DNA from: Salinicoccus halitifaciens
Lineage (GTDB): Bacteria; Bacillota; Bacilli; Staphylococcales; Salinicoccaceae
Reading direction: 5' to 3'
DNA length: 64,000 bases
Assembly: GCF_021026095.1 (NCBI RefSeq)
Contig: NZ_JAJNCU010000001.1
Span: forward strand, 1 to 64,000
A program made the translations under genes and the position numbers. The notes under the pieces were generated by a model. It saw nothing but the letters and a program-made list of their open reading frames with translations. It was not told where the DNA came from and did not search any database. Shown piece by piece: positions 9,307 to 17,858 of the stretch. The first letter of the stretch is position 1; every line of letters begins with the position of its first letter.

Positions 9307-10490
9307 TCAGCGGTAAGCATTGAGGTTCAGGTGGTTCACATCCAGGAACTTCGCAAGGGGCACGAGTGCTGCGCCGAGCGCACTGGAATGCTCGCCGAGC
9401 GGGGAGATGAGTATTTCCTCATAATCGATGAACGATGAAGAGAGAGTTGGTTTCAGATCATCCAGCAGCTCCGGGTACTGCGTGAATATGCGGCTGTTGA
9501 TGACGAGTTTCCTCGGGTTGAATATGTTGATGATATTATTCAATCCGACAGCGAGGTCCGAAATATAGTCTTTGATGACGACTTTCGTCTTCTCATCCGC
9601 CATCAGGGAAGCGTAAGTCGGATGGTCATGCAGGCTGATGTTGTGACTGCTGAGCTTTTGGACCAGCACCTCATCTGAAGCATACTGTTCGAAGCAGCCT
9701 TTATTGCCGCACCGGCATTCGGCGCCGTTCTTCCGGATGATCATATGGCCGACCTCGCCCGCATAGCCGGTGAAGCCGCGGAAGACTTCATCGTTTAAGA
9801 GTATGCCGAGTCCGATGCCGCTTTGAAGCGTCACTGAGAACAGGTTCGACTGGTAGTCCGTGAAGGATTTTTCGGCAAGGACGGCCATATTCGCATTATT
9901 ATCGACATACACAGGTACCTGGTAAGTGTCTTTGAGCAGGTCGATCAGCGGGGCCAGCTCAAACTGTGTCGGCGGGGCATAAAGCAGCTCATGGTTTTCA
10001 TTCACAATGCCGTGCAGGCTGATGCCGATCCCGGCGAGCCGATCCCGGCGAGCCGATTCGGCGTATAGACCGAGTTGTACTCCTTGATAATCGGACCGAG
10101 GATCTCCGGCAGGCGTGATGCGAGCTCATCGGTGCGCCGGATGTCGAAGTCGAATATGTTGTTGTAGATCGTCATCCCCTTAAGGTTGATCAGGACGATG
10201 CGTATATGGCCGCGGTCGATATCGATCCCGATGGTGTATGTACTCATTGGATTCAGTTCAAGGTTGATCGGCCGGCGCCCCGGCTGCTGGTAGTTTTCCA
10301 CCGGCTTCTCGATGACGAGGGACTGGTTGATCAGGGTATTGACCTGGGAGGAGACCGTCGCCTTGTTGAGACCGGTGCGTTTTGCGATGTTCACCCGGGA
10401 GATCGACCTGCTGCGGATGATATCTTCCAGCACAAGCCGCCGGTTCATGGATTTAATATAGTTTGCATCACCTGTTACCATTGAAGGCAC
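9307..10490 (-). pseudogene. ROK-family (XylR/NagC-type) repressor broken by a 14-bp duplication
   Basis: The reading frame is split into an N-terminal piece (10490 to 10002) and a C-terminal piece (10005 to 9307). The N-terminal piece has a winged helix-turn-helix (I-S-R-V-N-I-A-K-R-T-G-L-N-K-A-T-V-S near residues 28-47) and the start of the ROK domain (G-I-D-I-D-R-G-H). The C-terminal piece has the ROK zinc motif C-R-C-G-N-K-G-C and the G-Y-A-G-E-V-G-H segment. The break is an exact 14-bp tandem repeat at 10027-10054. Removing one unit joins the frames as R-L-A-G-I-G-I-S-L-H-G, as expected for a ROK protein, giving about 389 residues. It sits between uxuA and uxuB on the opposite strand, so it was probably a local hexuronate repressor. 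Re-initiation at an internal ATG (near 10005) could give a domain without DNA binding. A sequencing error is possible but unlikely for an exact duplication. Confidence 0.85.
10027..10054. repeat. 14-bp direct tandem duplication inside the ROK gene
   Basis: The unit GATCCCGGCGAGCC occurs twice in direct succession (10027-10040 and 10041-10054). Fourteen is not a multiple of three, so the repeat shifts the frame. Slipped-strand loss of one unit would restore it. Confidence 0.95.
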
Positions 10491-10496
10491 CTCATT

Positions 10497-10517
10497 TTAG
10501 TATGGTTATTGAACTAA
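10497..10517. promoter_or_regulatory. Candidate ROK-type operator in front of uxuB
   Basis: TTAGT and ACTAA form an inverted repeat with 11 bases between the arms, in the 81-bp gap between the divergent ROK gene and uxuB. XylR-type ROK repressors bind TTAGTTT/AAACTAA half sites, so this is a plausible operator of the neighbouring, now broken, repressor. Binding is inferred. Confidence 0.45.
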
Positions 10518-10571
10518 TTCTACCAAACAGAAGCACAGTGGACAAACCCATAATGAATTACAGGAGGAATA

Positions 10572-11426
10572 ATGATGAATATCAATACACAGACAGACTT
10601 GAGCGGCAAAGTAGCTATCGTTACAGGCGGCGGCGGGGTCATTGGGTCTTATTTCTGCAGGGCACTTGCTGCAGCGGGGGCAAAAGTCGCCGTACTCGGC
10701 CGGACGCTTGAGACATGCGAGAATGTCGCTGAAGAGATTAAAATCTCGGGCGGGGAAGCGATCGCCGTCAGCTGTGACGTGACGGATAAGTCATCGGTCG
10801 AAGCGGCGCGTGAAACGATCAATGATGCGCTCGGCACATGCGACATCCTTGTCAACGGCGCGGGCGGCAACCATCCTTCCGCCTCGACGGAGGACGAGTA
10901 CCTCGATCTCGATAAACTTGATGATCCGGATGTGAAGAATTTCTTCGCACTCGACACCGACGGCATCGATTTCGTCTTCAAGCTGAACTTCCTCGGCACG
11001 CTGATCCCTTCCCAGATCTTCGGGAAGGATATGGCACCGAAAGAGCATGCGACGGTCATCAACATCTCATCGATGAACGCATTCACGCCGCTCACCAAAA
11101 TACCAGCGTACAGCGGGGCGAAGTCATCGGTGACGAACTTCACCCAGTGGCTGAGCGTCTACATGTCGAAAACGGGCGTGCGTGTGAACGGCATCGCGCC
11201 GGGCTTCCTTGCAACAAAGCAGAATAAAGACCTCCTCTTCGACCAGGACGGCAACCTCACCGAACGCAGCCACAAGATCATCGGTGCAACACCGATGGGC
11301 CGCTTCGGCGAACCGGAGGAATTGCTCGGCACACTGCTTTACCTGGCGGACGAGAAAGCCTCAGGTTTCGTCACGGGCATCACCATACCGGTGGACGGCG
11401 GATTCTCTGCCTACTCCGGCGTCTAA
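10572..11426 (+). CDS. uxuB: SDR-family D-mannonate oxidoreductase (fructuronate reductase)
   Basis: Short-chain dehydrogenase of 284 residues that most likely reduces D-fructuronate to D-mannonate with NAD(P)H, as the SDR-type UxuB/YjmF of Bacillus does. It has a Rossmann glycine motif G-G-G-G-V-I-G-S near residues 19-26, N-G-A-G-G near 94-98, catalytic S-S-M-N near 165 and Y-S-G-A-K near 179-183, and the C-terminal P-V-D-G-G-F-S-A-Y-S-G-V ending. RBS AGGAGG precedes an ATG doublet. It is divergent from the broken ROK gene and convergent with kdgK. It fills the step between UxaC and UxuA. A paralogue lies at 56797-57624. Confidence 0.85.
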   Translation: MMNINTQTDLSGKVAIVTGGGGVIGSYFCRALAAAGAKVAVLGRTLETCENVAEEIKISGGEAIAVSCDVTDKSSVEAARETINDALGTCDILVNGAGGNHPSASTEDEYLDLDKLDDPDVKNFFALDTDGIDFVFKLNFLGTLIPSQIFGKDMAPKEHATVINISSMNAFTPLTKIPAYSGAKSSVTNFTQWLSVYMSKTGVRVNGIAPGFLATKQNKDLLFDQDGNLTERSHKIIGATPMGRFGEPEELLGTLLYLADEKASGFVTGITIPVDGGFSAYSGV

Positions 11427-11439
11427 TTGGAAATGAAGA

Positions 11440-11472
11440 ACTCCCCTCAAAAAGATGAGGGGAGTCTTTTTA
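11440..11472 (+). terminator. Bidirectional terminator between uxuB and kdgK
   Basis: ACTCCCCTC pairs with GAGGGGAGT around an 8-base A-rich loop, then TTTTTATT. The genes on both sides converge on it. Confidence 0.85.
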
Positions 11473-11484
11473 TTGTATATTATT

Positions 11485-12492
11485 TTACCGCTTCACTTCA
11501 CTCGTTGCATCGAGCACTGTGTGCATGCCGGAGATGTCCTCGGTCAGGAAGTCGCCGCTGATCGTGTGTTTATAGAGCATGTTGCCAAGTGCATTCTTAA
11601 CGGTGTCTTCGTGACTCAGATTGTTCATCAGGCCGTGGATGATGCCCGCTGTATACGCGTCCCCGGTGCCGATCCGGTCGAGGATGTCCACTTCGTAGGA
11701 TTCCGTTTCAGTGATTTCACGATCCGTGTACATCATCCCTTTGATGATGTTTTTATTGGAATGGATGACGGTGCGCTGTGTGAAGGCGATGTGTTTGATC
11801 TTGTAGCGATCGCTGATTTTCTCAAGGATCGGCTTGAGCGTATCAGCATCCGGATTGCGTTCAAGGCCGTCCTTGATGTCTGTGCCGTCCTCGATCAGTT
11901 CCAACGGTTCATAGCCGAATATGACATCGCAGTAATGGATGAACTGCGGCATCGTCCGCCTGGCCTCCTCGAAACTCCAGAGGTTCCCCCTGAAGTTCAG
12001 GTCGGCACTGACGGTCATGCCCTCACTTTTGGCTGCCTTCAATGCTTCCAGCAGTATGGCCTGCAGCTCGATGTTGAGTGCCGGCGTGATGCCGCTGAAA
12101 TGGAACCAGTCATAATCTTGGAGAATTTTCTCGAAATCGTAGTCTTCCATGCTGGACTGTTCGAAGCTCGAGTACTTCCTGTCATAGATGACGGCGGAAG
12201 GGCGGAGATTGAACCCCTGTTCGAGGAAATATGTCCCCATGCGTGCACCCTGCATGTTGATGTGCTCAGTGTTGACATTGTTGCTTTTGAGTAAGGAGAC
12301 TGTACGCTGGCCGAACCCATTGTCGGGGAGGGCAGTGATCATGGATGTATCGATGCCTGAAGCGGCAAGGCTCATGGCGACATTCATCTCACTGCCGCCG
12401 ATATTGATGTTGAACTGATTGGCGGTCTTGAAAGTGGAGGAAGTCTCCGTACTCAACCGCATCATGATTTCACCGAAAGTAATAAATTTCAT
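11485..12492 (-). CDS. kdgK: 2-keto-3-deoxygluconate kinase (copy 1)
   Basis: PfkB-family sugar kinase of 335 residues that phosphorylates 2-keto-3-deoxygluconate with ATP. Visible PfkB features are the N-terminal G-E-I-M-M-R-L, the G-G-S-E-M-N-V-A segment near residue 33, and the C-terminal active-site motif D-R-I-G-T-G-D-A-Y-T-A-G near residue 265, where the second aspartate is the catalytic base. It lies 2 bp after kdgA in a two-gene operon transcribed away from the LacI-type regulator, so it should be under that operator. A paralogue at 47007-48014 is highly similar, with a central block almost identical at DNA level. Confidence 0.9.
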   Translation of the reverse strand: MKFITFGEIMMRLSTETSSTFKTANQFNINIGGSEMNVAMSLAASGIDTSMITALPDNGFGQRTVSLLKSNNVNTEHINMQGARMGTYFLEQGFNLRPSAVIYDRKYSSFEQSSMEDYDFEKILQDYDWFHFSGITPALNIELQAILLEALKAAKSEGMTVSADLNFRGNLWSFEEARRTMPQFIHYCDVIFGYEPLELIEDGTDIKDGLERNPDADTLKPILEKISDRYKIKHIAFTQRTVIHSNKNIIKGMMYTDREITETESYEVDILDRIGTGDAYTAGIIHGLMNNLSHEDTVKNALGNMLYKHTISGDFLTEDISGMHTVLDATSEVKR

Positions 12493-12494
12493 CT

Positions 12495-13133
12495 TTATTC
12501 TCCTTCCGCCAATTCCTGGTATCTTGCGACGAAGCTCTGTGTATTTTCTTTGACGACTTCAGGATTGGAACCATTATAGCCTTTCGCAAGCGCGCTGCCG
12601 ATGCCGATCGCAAACGCGCCATTCGCCATCCACTCGGACATATTCTCTTTATTGACACCGCCGGACGGCATAAGGTTTGCGTACGGGATCGGCCCTTTGA
12701 TGTCCTTGATGAAGGAAGCACCGAGCACCCCGCCCGGGAAGATCTTGATGACGTCCACACCGGACTTCATCGCAGCAGTGATTTCCGTTGCGGTGGCACA
12801 TCCCGGCAGGTAGGGGATCTGGTTCAGGTTGCACAGCTCGGAAACTTCCGCATCGAAGTGCGGGCTCACGACATAGCGGGCGCCGCTGCGGATGGCTGCA
12901 TCGGCGGTGCCGACGGACATCACCGTACCTGCACCGACGCATATGCCTGGTTGTTCTGCGAAGTGCTCGATGAGTTCTCCCGCTTTCGGCGTTGTGTAGG
13001 TGATTTCAATATTCTTGATGCCGCCCTCGATGATGCCTTCAATCATTTTGACGGTGTCGTCGAAACCCTGGCCCCTGACGACCGCAATGAGGTAGTTCTC
13101 TTTGATCTGTTTCAATATTTCATATTTCTTCAT
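12495..13133 (-). CDS. kdgA: KDPG aldolase (copy 1)
   Basis: 2-keto-3-deoxy-6-phosphogluconate aldolase, 212 residues, a class I TIM-barrel aldolase that yields pyruvate and glyceraldehyde 3-phosphate. The motifs V-V-R-G near residue 20, G-A-G-T-V-M near 68, V-S-P-H-F near 94, P-G-C-A-T-A-T-E near 115 and the Schiff-base lysine in V-I-K-I-F-P-G near 133 are all visible. It is the first gene of the kdgA-kdgK operon, with the divergent LacI regulator 113 bp upstream. A paralogue is at 48017-48655. Confidence 0.92.
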   Translation of the reverse strand: MKKYEILKQIKENYLIAVVRGQGFDDTVKMIEGIIEGGIKNIEITYTTPKAGELIEHFAEQPGICVGAGTVMSVGTADAAIRSGARYVVSPHFDAEVSELCNLNQIPYLPGCATATEITAAMKSGVDVIKIFPGGVLGASFIKDIKGPIPYANLMPSGGVNKENMSEWMANGAFAIGIGSALAKGYNGSNPEVVKENTQSFVARYQELAEGE

Positions 13134-13201
13134 AAATTCCGCTCCTTAAAAATTAATAATCTTGACGGTATACACAAGAGGGTATACATTTGAAATACTA
13201 C

Positions 13202-13226
13202 TAAAACGATTTACTAAAACGTTTTA
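13202..13226. promoter_or_regulatory. Two tandem LacI-type operators between kdgA and kdgR
   Basis: TAAAACGATTTA (13202-13213) and the perfect palindrome TAAAACGTTTTA (13215-13226) lie side by side with their central CG steps 13 bp apart. LacI-family proteins recognise palindromes with a central CG, and the site lies between the divergent kdgA-kdgK operon and the regulator. The same arrangement with the same 13-bp spacing occurs before the second LacI gene at 49785-49808. Confidence 0.7.
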
Positions 13227-13246
13227 TCATTTAGGAGCATTATACC

Positions 13247-14215
13247 ATGAAAAGAATCACAATCAAAGATGTCGCAGAGCATGCCGGCGTCTCCATCAGT
13301 ACGGTCTCCCAGTACATCAACGGGCGCTACAGCTACATGGGGGAGGAGACGAAAAGGAGGATTGAAGAAGCCGTGCGGGAGCTCGGATACCGGCCAAACT
13401 TCATGGCGCGCAACCTGAAGAAGCGCTCCACCAGGACGATCGGCATCATCGTCTCGAACATACTTCACCATTTCGCCGTGTCCGTGACCCGGAAGATCGA
13501 GGACTACTGCGATGCCGACGGCTACAGCCTCATCATCTGCAATGCAGACGATGACCCGGCGAAAGAGGAAAAGTACATCAACAACCTGCTTGAGAAGCAG
13601 GTCGACGGTCTTGTCATCATGCCGACGGCGGGGAATGACGCGCTGTACAGGAAACTCGCCGAGCAGAAATTCCCGGTCGTCTTCATCGACCGCTTCATGG
13701 AAGGCGTGGATATACCTTCATTTAAATTGGACAACCGGCATGCAGTGGGACTCTCTTATGATTATCTGAGGAGGCAGCAGGTCGAAAACTGTTATTATAT
13801 CGGCGCCTCCAATGTCATGGACATCACCCCGCGCACCGAGCGCCTTGAGGCCTTCAAGAAACTTGCACCCGGAGGGAAGATCATCACAGGTGAAAATGAA
13901 AGGTTGTACAACCGTATAGAGGAAGAATTCACAGACGGCCAGTCGAACGGCATCATACTCGCCAACGATTTCGCATTAATGGCTTTCTTGGAGTATGCGA
14001 AACAGCAGGGGTTGGATTTGGTGGAAGCGAACAAAGTGATCGCGATAGACGACCCCCCCCTTGCCGGTGTTTATAATCCAAGCATCCCAACCATCGCCCA
14101 GCCGATAGAGGAGATTGCTCAGAACGCGTATCGGCAGTTGATGAGGCATATCGAAGGCGAGGGCCGTGCAACGAAGATGGTGAACAATTATAAGGGGAAG
14201 ATTGTAGAGCGGTGA
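13247..14215 (+). CDS. kdgR: LacI-family transcriptional regulator, probable KdgR (copy 1)
   Basis: LacI/GalR-type repressor of 322 residues. The helix-turn-helix is I-T-I-K-D-V-A-E-H-A-G-V-S-I-S-T-V-S at residues 4-21, followed by the hinge helix, then a periplasmic-binding-protein-like effector domain beginning T-I-G-I-I-V near residue 65. It is divergent from kdgA-kdgK and is probably autoregulated through the tandem operators. By context the inducer is likely 2-keto-3-deoxygluconate or its phosphate, as for KdgR proteins (inference). RBS AGGAG lies before the ATG. A similar regulator, with the same neighbours, is at 49831-50820. Confidence 0.85.
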   Translation: MKRITIKDVAEHAGVSISTVSQYINGRYSYMGEETKRRIEEAVRELGYRPNFMARNLKKRSTRTIGIIVSNILHHFAVSVTRKIEDYCDADGYSLIICNADDDPAKEEKYINNLLEKQVDGLVIMPTAGNDALYRKLAEQKFPVVFIDRFMEGVDIPSFKLDNRHAVGLSYDYLRRQQVENCYYIGASNVMDITPRTERLEAFKKLAPGGKIITGENERLYNRIEEEFTDGQSNGIILANDFALMAFLEYAKQQGLDLVEANKVIAIDDPPLAGVYNPSIPTIAQPIEEIAQNAYRQLMRHIEGEGRATKMVNNYKGKIVER

Positions 14216-14298
14216 CTTTAGCTTTATTGATTATATTAATATGTATACGAGCGGTTCGGTGAGAAGGGTAGAGTAAGTGCTTAATTTAAATTTAATTT

Positions 14299-14336
14299 TA
14301 AAACCATCATTAATATTTTTTAATGATGGTTTTATC
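14299..14336 (+). terminator. Terminator after kdgR
   Basis: AAAACCATCATTA pairs with TAATGATGGTTTT across a short T-rich loop. It closes the glucuronate region. The sequence becomes clearly AT-richer from here on. Confidence 0.75.
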
Positions 14337-14619
14337 ATGCTAATGGGGTTTTCATTATGGTTCATCAACAGCTGGAAAAGATTGTGCTTGATTAGAACGA
14401 TTATGATAGTGTTGTTTTACTTCTCCCTGCTATCGCAGTTCTCCTAGATAAATAGTGCCTTCGCTTTGATAAACTTTTTAATCATAGTTTTTTCGAGATA
14501 TTTAATATAGCTTCTCACTAATAATCGATAAAAGTTCATGATATGAAACTTTAGAAATTTAAAAATATACACTGTTGATATAGTGGTTTAAAGATTAACA
14601 AAGAAAGTTGGAGGAAAGT
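14337..14619 (+). other. AT-rich intergenic region before the MFS transporter
   Basis: No coding frame is supported. At 14531-14552 AAAGTTCAT and ATGAAACTTT form an inverted repeat with one bulged base, which could be an operator (perhaps for the IclR protein encoded downstream). The promoter of the MFS gene must lie here, but no single -35/-10 pair stands out. Confidence 0.35.
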
Positions 14620-15828
14620 ATGGAAAATGTAACTGAATCCAGGCTTTTTCCTTGGAAAATGCTGGTGTTTTTATTTTTTATTCAACTTGTCATCGCTTTT
14701 GTAGCCAGAAGCCTGGCACCCTTGGGTGCAGTGATAGGTCAGGATTTGAATCTGACAATGTTTCAGATTGGTCTGTTTCCTGCTGCTTTGTTTTTAGGTC
14801 AATCTCTGGTTTCCATTCCATCCGGTATATTAACTGACAAAATTGGCTCCAGGAATATGCTGGTGATCATTTCATTGCTCTTAAGCATCACTTTTTATCT
14901 CATCGCTCTTTCATCTTCATTTCTGATGATTTTCATTTTGATAATTTTTGCAGGTTTTGCCTACGGCTCGTCACATCCTTCCACTAACAAAGGGGTCAAC
15001 TCTTGGTTTGATTTGAAAAAAAGAGGGACTGCGATGGGTATCAAACAAATGGGAGTGACCATGGGATCGGCATCAGCAGCTTTACTGCTCCTTCCACTTG
15101 CAACCAGTATTGGTTGGCCGGGAGCTTTGAGTGTTGCAGCTTCAATTCTGTTGATTTTCGGCATCATATTTTACTTTAAGTATCAGGAACCTGAGAAATT
15201 AAATACAATAAAAAAGACAGAAATAGAATCGAATCCCTTAAATATATTTTTACATAGAAAACTGATTCTTATAACGATTAGTGCCATGTTATTAAGCGGT
15301 TCGCAGGCTGTGCTTAACACGTTTATTGTTTTATATGCATTCGAGTCATTAAGTTTATCACTGATTCTTGCAGGAATTTTGCTGGGTATAGCAGAATTTG
15401 GTGGTGCCGTGGGGAGGCTAGGGTGGGGCTGGCTGAGTGACAATTTATTTTCGGGAAGAAGATTGATTGTATTACTGATCATCTCAGTGTTGGTGGCTGT
15501 TCAAAGCATAATCACTTCATTAATGCCCGTAGGGACGCCTTTTTATTTAACTTGTATTATTATCTTCATTTTCGGTCTTGGAGCATCAGGTTTTAATGGT
15601 ATATGGATGAACGCCACTTCAGAAATCGTTCCTTCTTCTTTATCAGGTACAGCGACAGGTGTCAGTATAACCTTCAGTTCATGGGGAGCAATTTTATTTC
15701 CTCCTTTGTTTGGGATAATCAGGGATTATACAGGTTCATATTTTTGGGGCTGGTGGTTGATTGTTTTATTGATGATAATTTCCACATTGGCATTATTAAT
15801 AGCTGTAAAATCCAAAAATAAATATTGA
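14620..15828 (+). CDS. MFS transporter, probably for an aromatic acid
   Basis: Major facilitator of about 402 residues with twelve predicted membrane segments. The loop between segments 2 and 3 has the MFS signature G-I-L-T-D-K-I-G-S-R-N near residues 70-80, and a polar G-I-K-Q-M-G-V-T-M-G segment lies near residue 140. I place the start at the ATG 14620 because GGAGG (14609-14613) precedes it; a TTG at 14608 overlaps that ribosome site. It is the first gene of the AT-rich cluster and is followed by an IclR regulator, so it may import the aromatic substrate or a related acid. Direction and substrate are not evident from the sequence. Confidence 0.75.
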   Translation: MENVTESRLFPWKMLVFLFFIQLVIAFVARSLAPLGAVIGQDLNLTMFQIGLFPAALFLGQSLVSIPSGILTDKIGSRNMLVIISLLLSITFYLIALSSSFLMIFILIIFAGFAYGSSHPSTNKGVNSWFDLKKRGTAMGIKQMGVTMGSASAALLLLPLATSIGWPGALSVAASILLIFGIIFYFKYQEPEKLNTIKKTEIESNPLNIFLHRKLILITISAMLLSGSQAVLNTFIVLYAFESLSLSLILAGILLGIAEFGGAVGRLGWGWLSDNLFSGRRLIVLLIISVLVAVQSIITSLMPVGTPFYLTCIIIFIFGLGASGFNGIWMNATSEIVPSSLSGTATGVSITFSSWGAILFPPLFGIIRDYTGSYFWGWWLIVLLMIISTLALLIAVKSKNKY

Positions 15829-15902
15829 AATTTCACTATTTTAAACAATCAGTTTGTTTAGTGGTTTTTTTAAACATATAATTGATTTAGAATTTTCAGA
15901 AA

Positions 15903-15916
15903 TGAAAGCGCTTTAT
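15903..15916 (+). promoter_or_regulatory. Candidate cre-like site before the IclR gene
   Basis: TGAAAGCGCTTTAT has the perfect cre core AAAGCGCTTT but differs from the consensus at the last two bases (12 of 14). It lies about 30 bp before the IclR gene, so catabolite control of the aromatic cluster is possible. Confidence 0.4.
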
Positions 15917-15947
15917 AAGCAAAGGGAGAAATTAGGGGGAGGATGAA

Positions 15948-16697
15948 TTGATTGAATCAGTCCGGCGAGCTTGTAACATTATCAGTTGTTTCACAAACGA
16001 AGAACCTATTTTAGGAAATGCAGAAATTGCAGAGAAGTTAAACTTAAGCAGGAGTACAACGCACCATCTAATTAAGACGTTACACACGGAAGGGGTTCTA
16101 ATGAAAGAAGGTGCGAGTAAGTATCGTCTCGGATGGAAAATCATCGATTGGAATAATGGAGTTATGCATCAGCATGAAATTTATAACACTGCTTTACCGA
16201 TGGTCAAGGGGCTCGTTGAAAAATACAATGGCACAGCTCACATTGGGATGTATGACAAAGGGGATGTAGTTTTCGTACTTCGAATTTCTTCAGAGAATGC
16301 CTATCCAGTGTCAACTTCCCTCGGAGGTAGAAAACCGGCTCATAGCACGAGTCTTGGCAAAGTGCTTCTCGCTTTCAATCGGGCTTATTTACAGGAAACG
16401 ATAGCAAGAGGACTTTCGAAGCAAGGAAGAAACACAATCACAGAAGTGAACATGTTGAAAAGAGAATTGAACACAGTTAAAAAGAATAGTTATTCCGTCA
16501 GTATAGATGAAAATGACACTTCTACATATGCAATAGCGGCACCCATTCAATCCTATTCTGGTGAAACTATAGCATCTGTAAACCTGGTTGGCTCGATTGA
16601 GTATATGAAAAATCAAAATAAGGAGGAAATGGTCAGAACTATTATAAATACAGGAAAGTCAGTATCCAGAGAACTAGGGTATATAGAACTTGCTTAA
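15948..16697 (+). CDS. IclR-family transcriptional regulator
   Basis: Regulator of about 249 residues with an N-terminal winged helix-turn-helix (N-A-E-I-A-E-K-L-N-L-S-R-S-T-T-H-H-L near residues 24-41) and a C-terminal IclR effector domain containing the typical H-S-T-S-L-G-K-V-L-L-A segment near residue 133. The start appears to be TTG at 15948, placed 5 bases after GGGGGAGG; the nearer ATG at 15943 meets a stop two codons later. IclR proteins often control aromatic-acid catabolism. Its position between two transporters and in front of the anthranilate-type genes makes it the likely cluster regulator; the effector is not known. Confidence 0.83.
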   Translation: MIESVRRACNIISCFTNEEPILGNAEIAEKLNLSRSTTHHLIKTLHTEGVLMKEGASKYRLGWKIIDWNNGVMHQHEIYNTALPMVKGLVEKYNGTAHIGMYDKGDVVFVLRISSENAYPVSTSLGGRKPAHSTSLGKVLLAFNRAYLQETIARGLSKQGRNTITEVNMLKRELNTVKKNSYSVSIDENDTSTYAIAAPIQSYSGETIASVNLVGSIEYMKNQNKEEMVRTIINTGKSVSRELGYIELA

Positions 16698-16724
16698 AAA
16701 TCTTATAAAAAGGGGACTAGCTTT

Positions 16725-17780
16725 ATGAAATTTCGACATATTTACTTATTCTTTGCGTTGATTGGGGTATTAGTTTTGGCAGCATGCGGAAACGGTGAGT
16801 CTGAAAATAATGGGGAAGCAGAGGAAAATGCAGAGGCTGAGGGTAGTGCAGAAGCGGATGCCGCAGCAAGCGAAGACGGTGAGACGTATGAATTCAGATT
16901 GGGACATATAGCACCTGATGACCATATATGGAATGAAGGCGCAAATAAGCTTGCTGAAGAGCTTGAAGAAAGATCCGGCGGCCGGATGACAATGGAAATT
17001 TATCCTGGTGGCCAACTGGGTAACGACGCAGATATGATGCAGCAGATACAATCAGGCTCTCTGGATTTTGGTCTGATTACTAATGCACATTTAACATCAG
17101 AATCAGATGCATTCAGTGCATGGTTTGCACCATTCCTGTTTGATTCCTATGAAGAAGCCTTGGAAGCAAGTAACACAGAACTGGCCGCTGAAATTTTGGC
17201 CACTCTGGACGGGCAGGGCGTAAAAGCGATGGATTATATGTTCTCCGGACACCGTACGATGATGTTCACTGAAAAAGTTGAGTCTCCAGAAGATATTTCA
17301 GGTTTGACTTTGAGAGTGACACCAAGCCCCGCACTGGAAGACTGGTACCGCATGTTAGGTGCAAGCCCTGAATCTATTCCTCTTCCGGATGTTTATCAGT
17401 CAGCACAAACAGGCGTCATTGACGGAATGGAAATGGATCTGGATGCCGCTGTCACATCAAACTTCAATGAGGTTACAGGTTACGGGGCGATGACCAACCA
17501 TATGGTCTGGCCTTCTGTAATGGTAATGAACGAGAATCTGTATGAGGGAATGTCTGAAGAAGACCAGGCGATAGTTGAAGAATCTATGGCCGCAGCTTCC
17601 GAATATGGAACTATGGAAAGAGCGAGTTTGGAAGAAGAATATATTGAAACGCTCACAGATCGCGGTATGGAACTTTATAATATGGAAGATGGTGCATTCG
17701 ACTCATATATAGAAGAATTTGATGCACAGTATAGAGAGCTCGACCCTCTCATTGATGAGTTTATCGGGGAATTCAGATAG
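16725..17780 (+). CDS. TRAP transporter solute-binding lipoprotein (second system)
   Basis: DctP-family solute receptor of 351 residues. The signal peptide ends in the lipobox L-A-A-C near residue 21, followed by an acidic, low-complexity spacer rich in E, A and N (about 22-52), which tethers the receptor. The receptor domain starts near Y-E-F-R-L-G-H-I-A and has the typical L-T-L-R-V-T-P-S-P arginine segment. A stem-loop in the 78-bp gap separates it from its dctQ. The neighbours (IclR regulator and an anthranilate/3-hydroxyanthranilate pathway) suggest an aromatic acid ligand such as anthranilate. That is inference, although TRAP receptors for aromatic acids are known. Confidence 0.85.
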   Translation: MKFRHIYLFFALIGVLVLAACGNGESENNGEAEENAEAEGSAEADAAASEDGETYEFRLGHIAPDDHIWNEGANKLAEELEERSGGRMTMEIYPGGQLGNDADMMQQIQSGSLDFGLITNAHLTSESDAFSAWFAPFLFDSYEEALEASNTELAAEILATLDGQGVKAMDYMFSGHRTMMFTEKVESPEDISGLTLRVTPSPALEDWYRMLGASPESIPLPDVYQSAQTGVIDGMEMDLDAAVTSNFNEVTGYGAMTNHMVWPSVMVMNENLYEGMSEEDQAIVEESMAAASEYGTMERASLEEEYIETLTDRGMELYNMEDGAFDSYIEEFDAQYRELDPLIDEFIGEFR

Positions 17781-17797
17781 CACTGTAATTTTGAGCA

Positions 17798-17828
17798 GAG
17801 ATGATCATCTTCGACAGATGGTCATCTC
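17798..17828 (+). other. Intercistronic stem-loop between dctP and dctQ
   Basis: GAGATGATCATCT pairs with AGATGGTCATCTC (13 bp with one G-U) around a 5-base loop. There is no immediate T-run. It probably protects the dctP message or weakens read-through, so that more receptor than permease is made. A hairpin occupies the same position in the third TRAP system. Confidence 0.6.
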
Positions 17829-17858
17829 GTATCATTTTTATATAAAGGAGGAGGACAT

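Noticed and set aside
10002-10490. Two separate ROK genes, one DNA-binding and one kinase-like
   Set aside because: The exact 14-bp duplication at the junction and restoration of a normal ROK sequence on removing it show a single broken gene.
11455-12294. Long plus-strand frame of 279 codons opposite kdgK
   Set aside because: It lies fully antisense to a clear PfkB kinase gene and has no recognisable domain or ribosome site. Such frames are common opposite GC-rich genes.
14608-14619. TTG start of the MFS gene four codons upstream
   Set aside because: The TTG overlaps the GGAGG ribosome site that serves the ATG at 14620.
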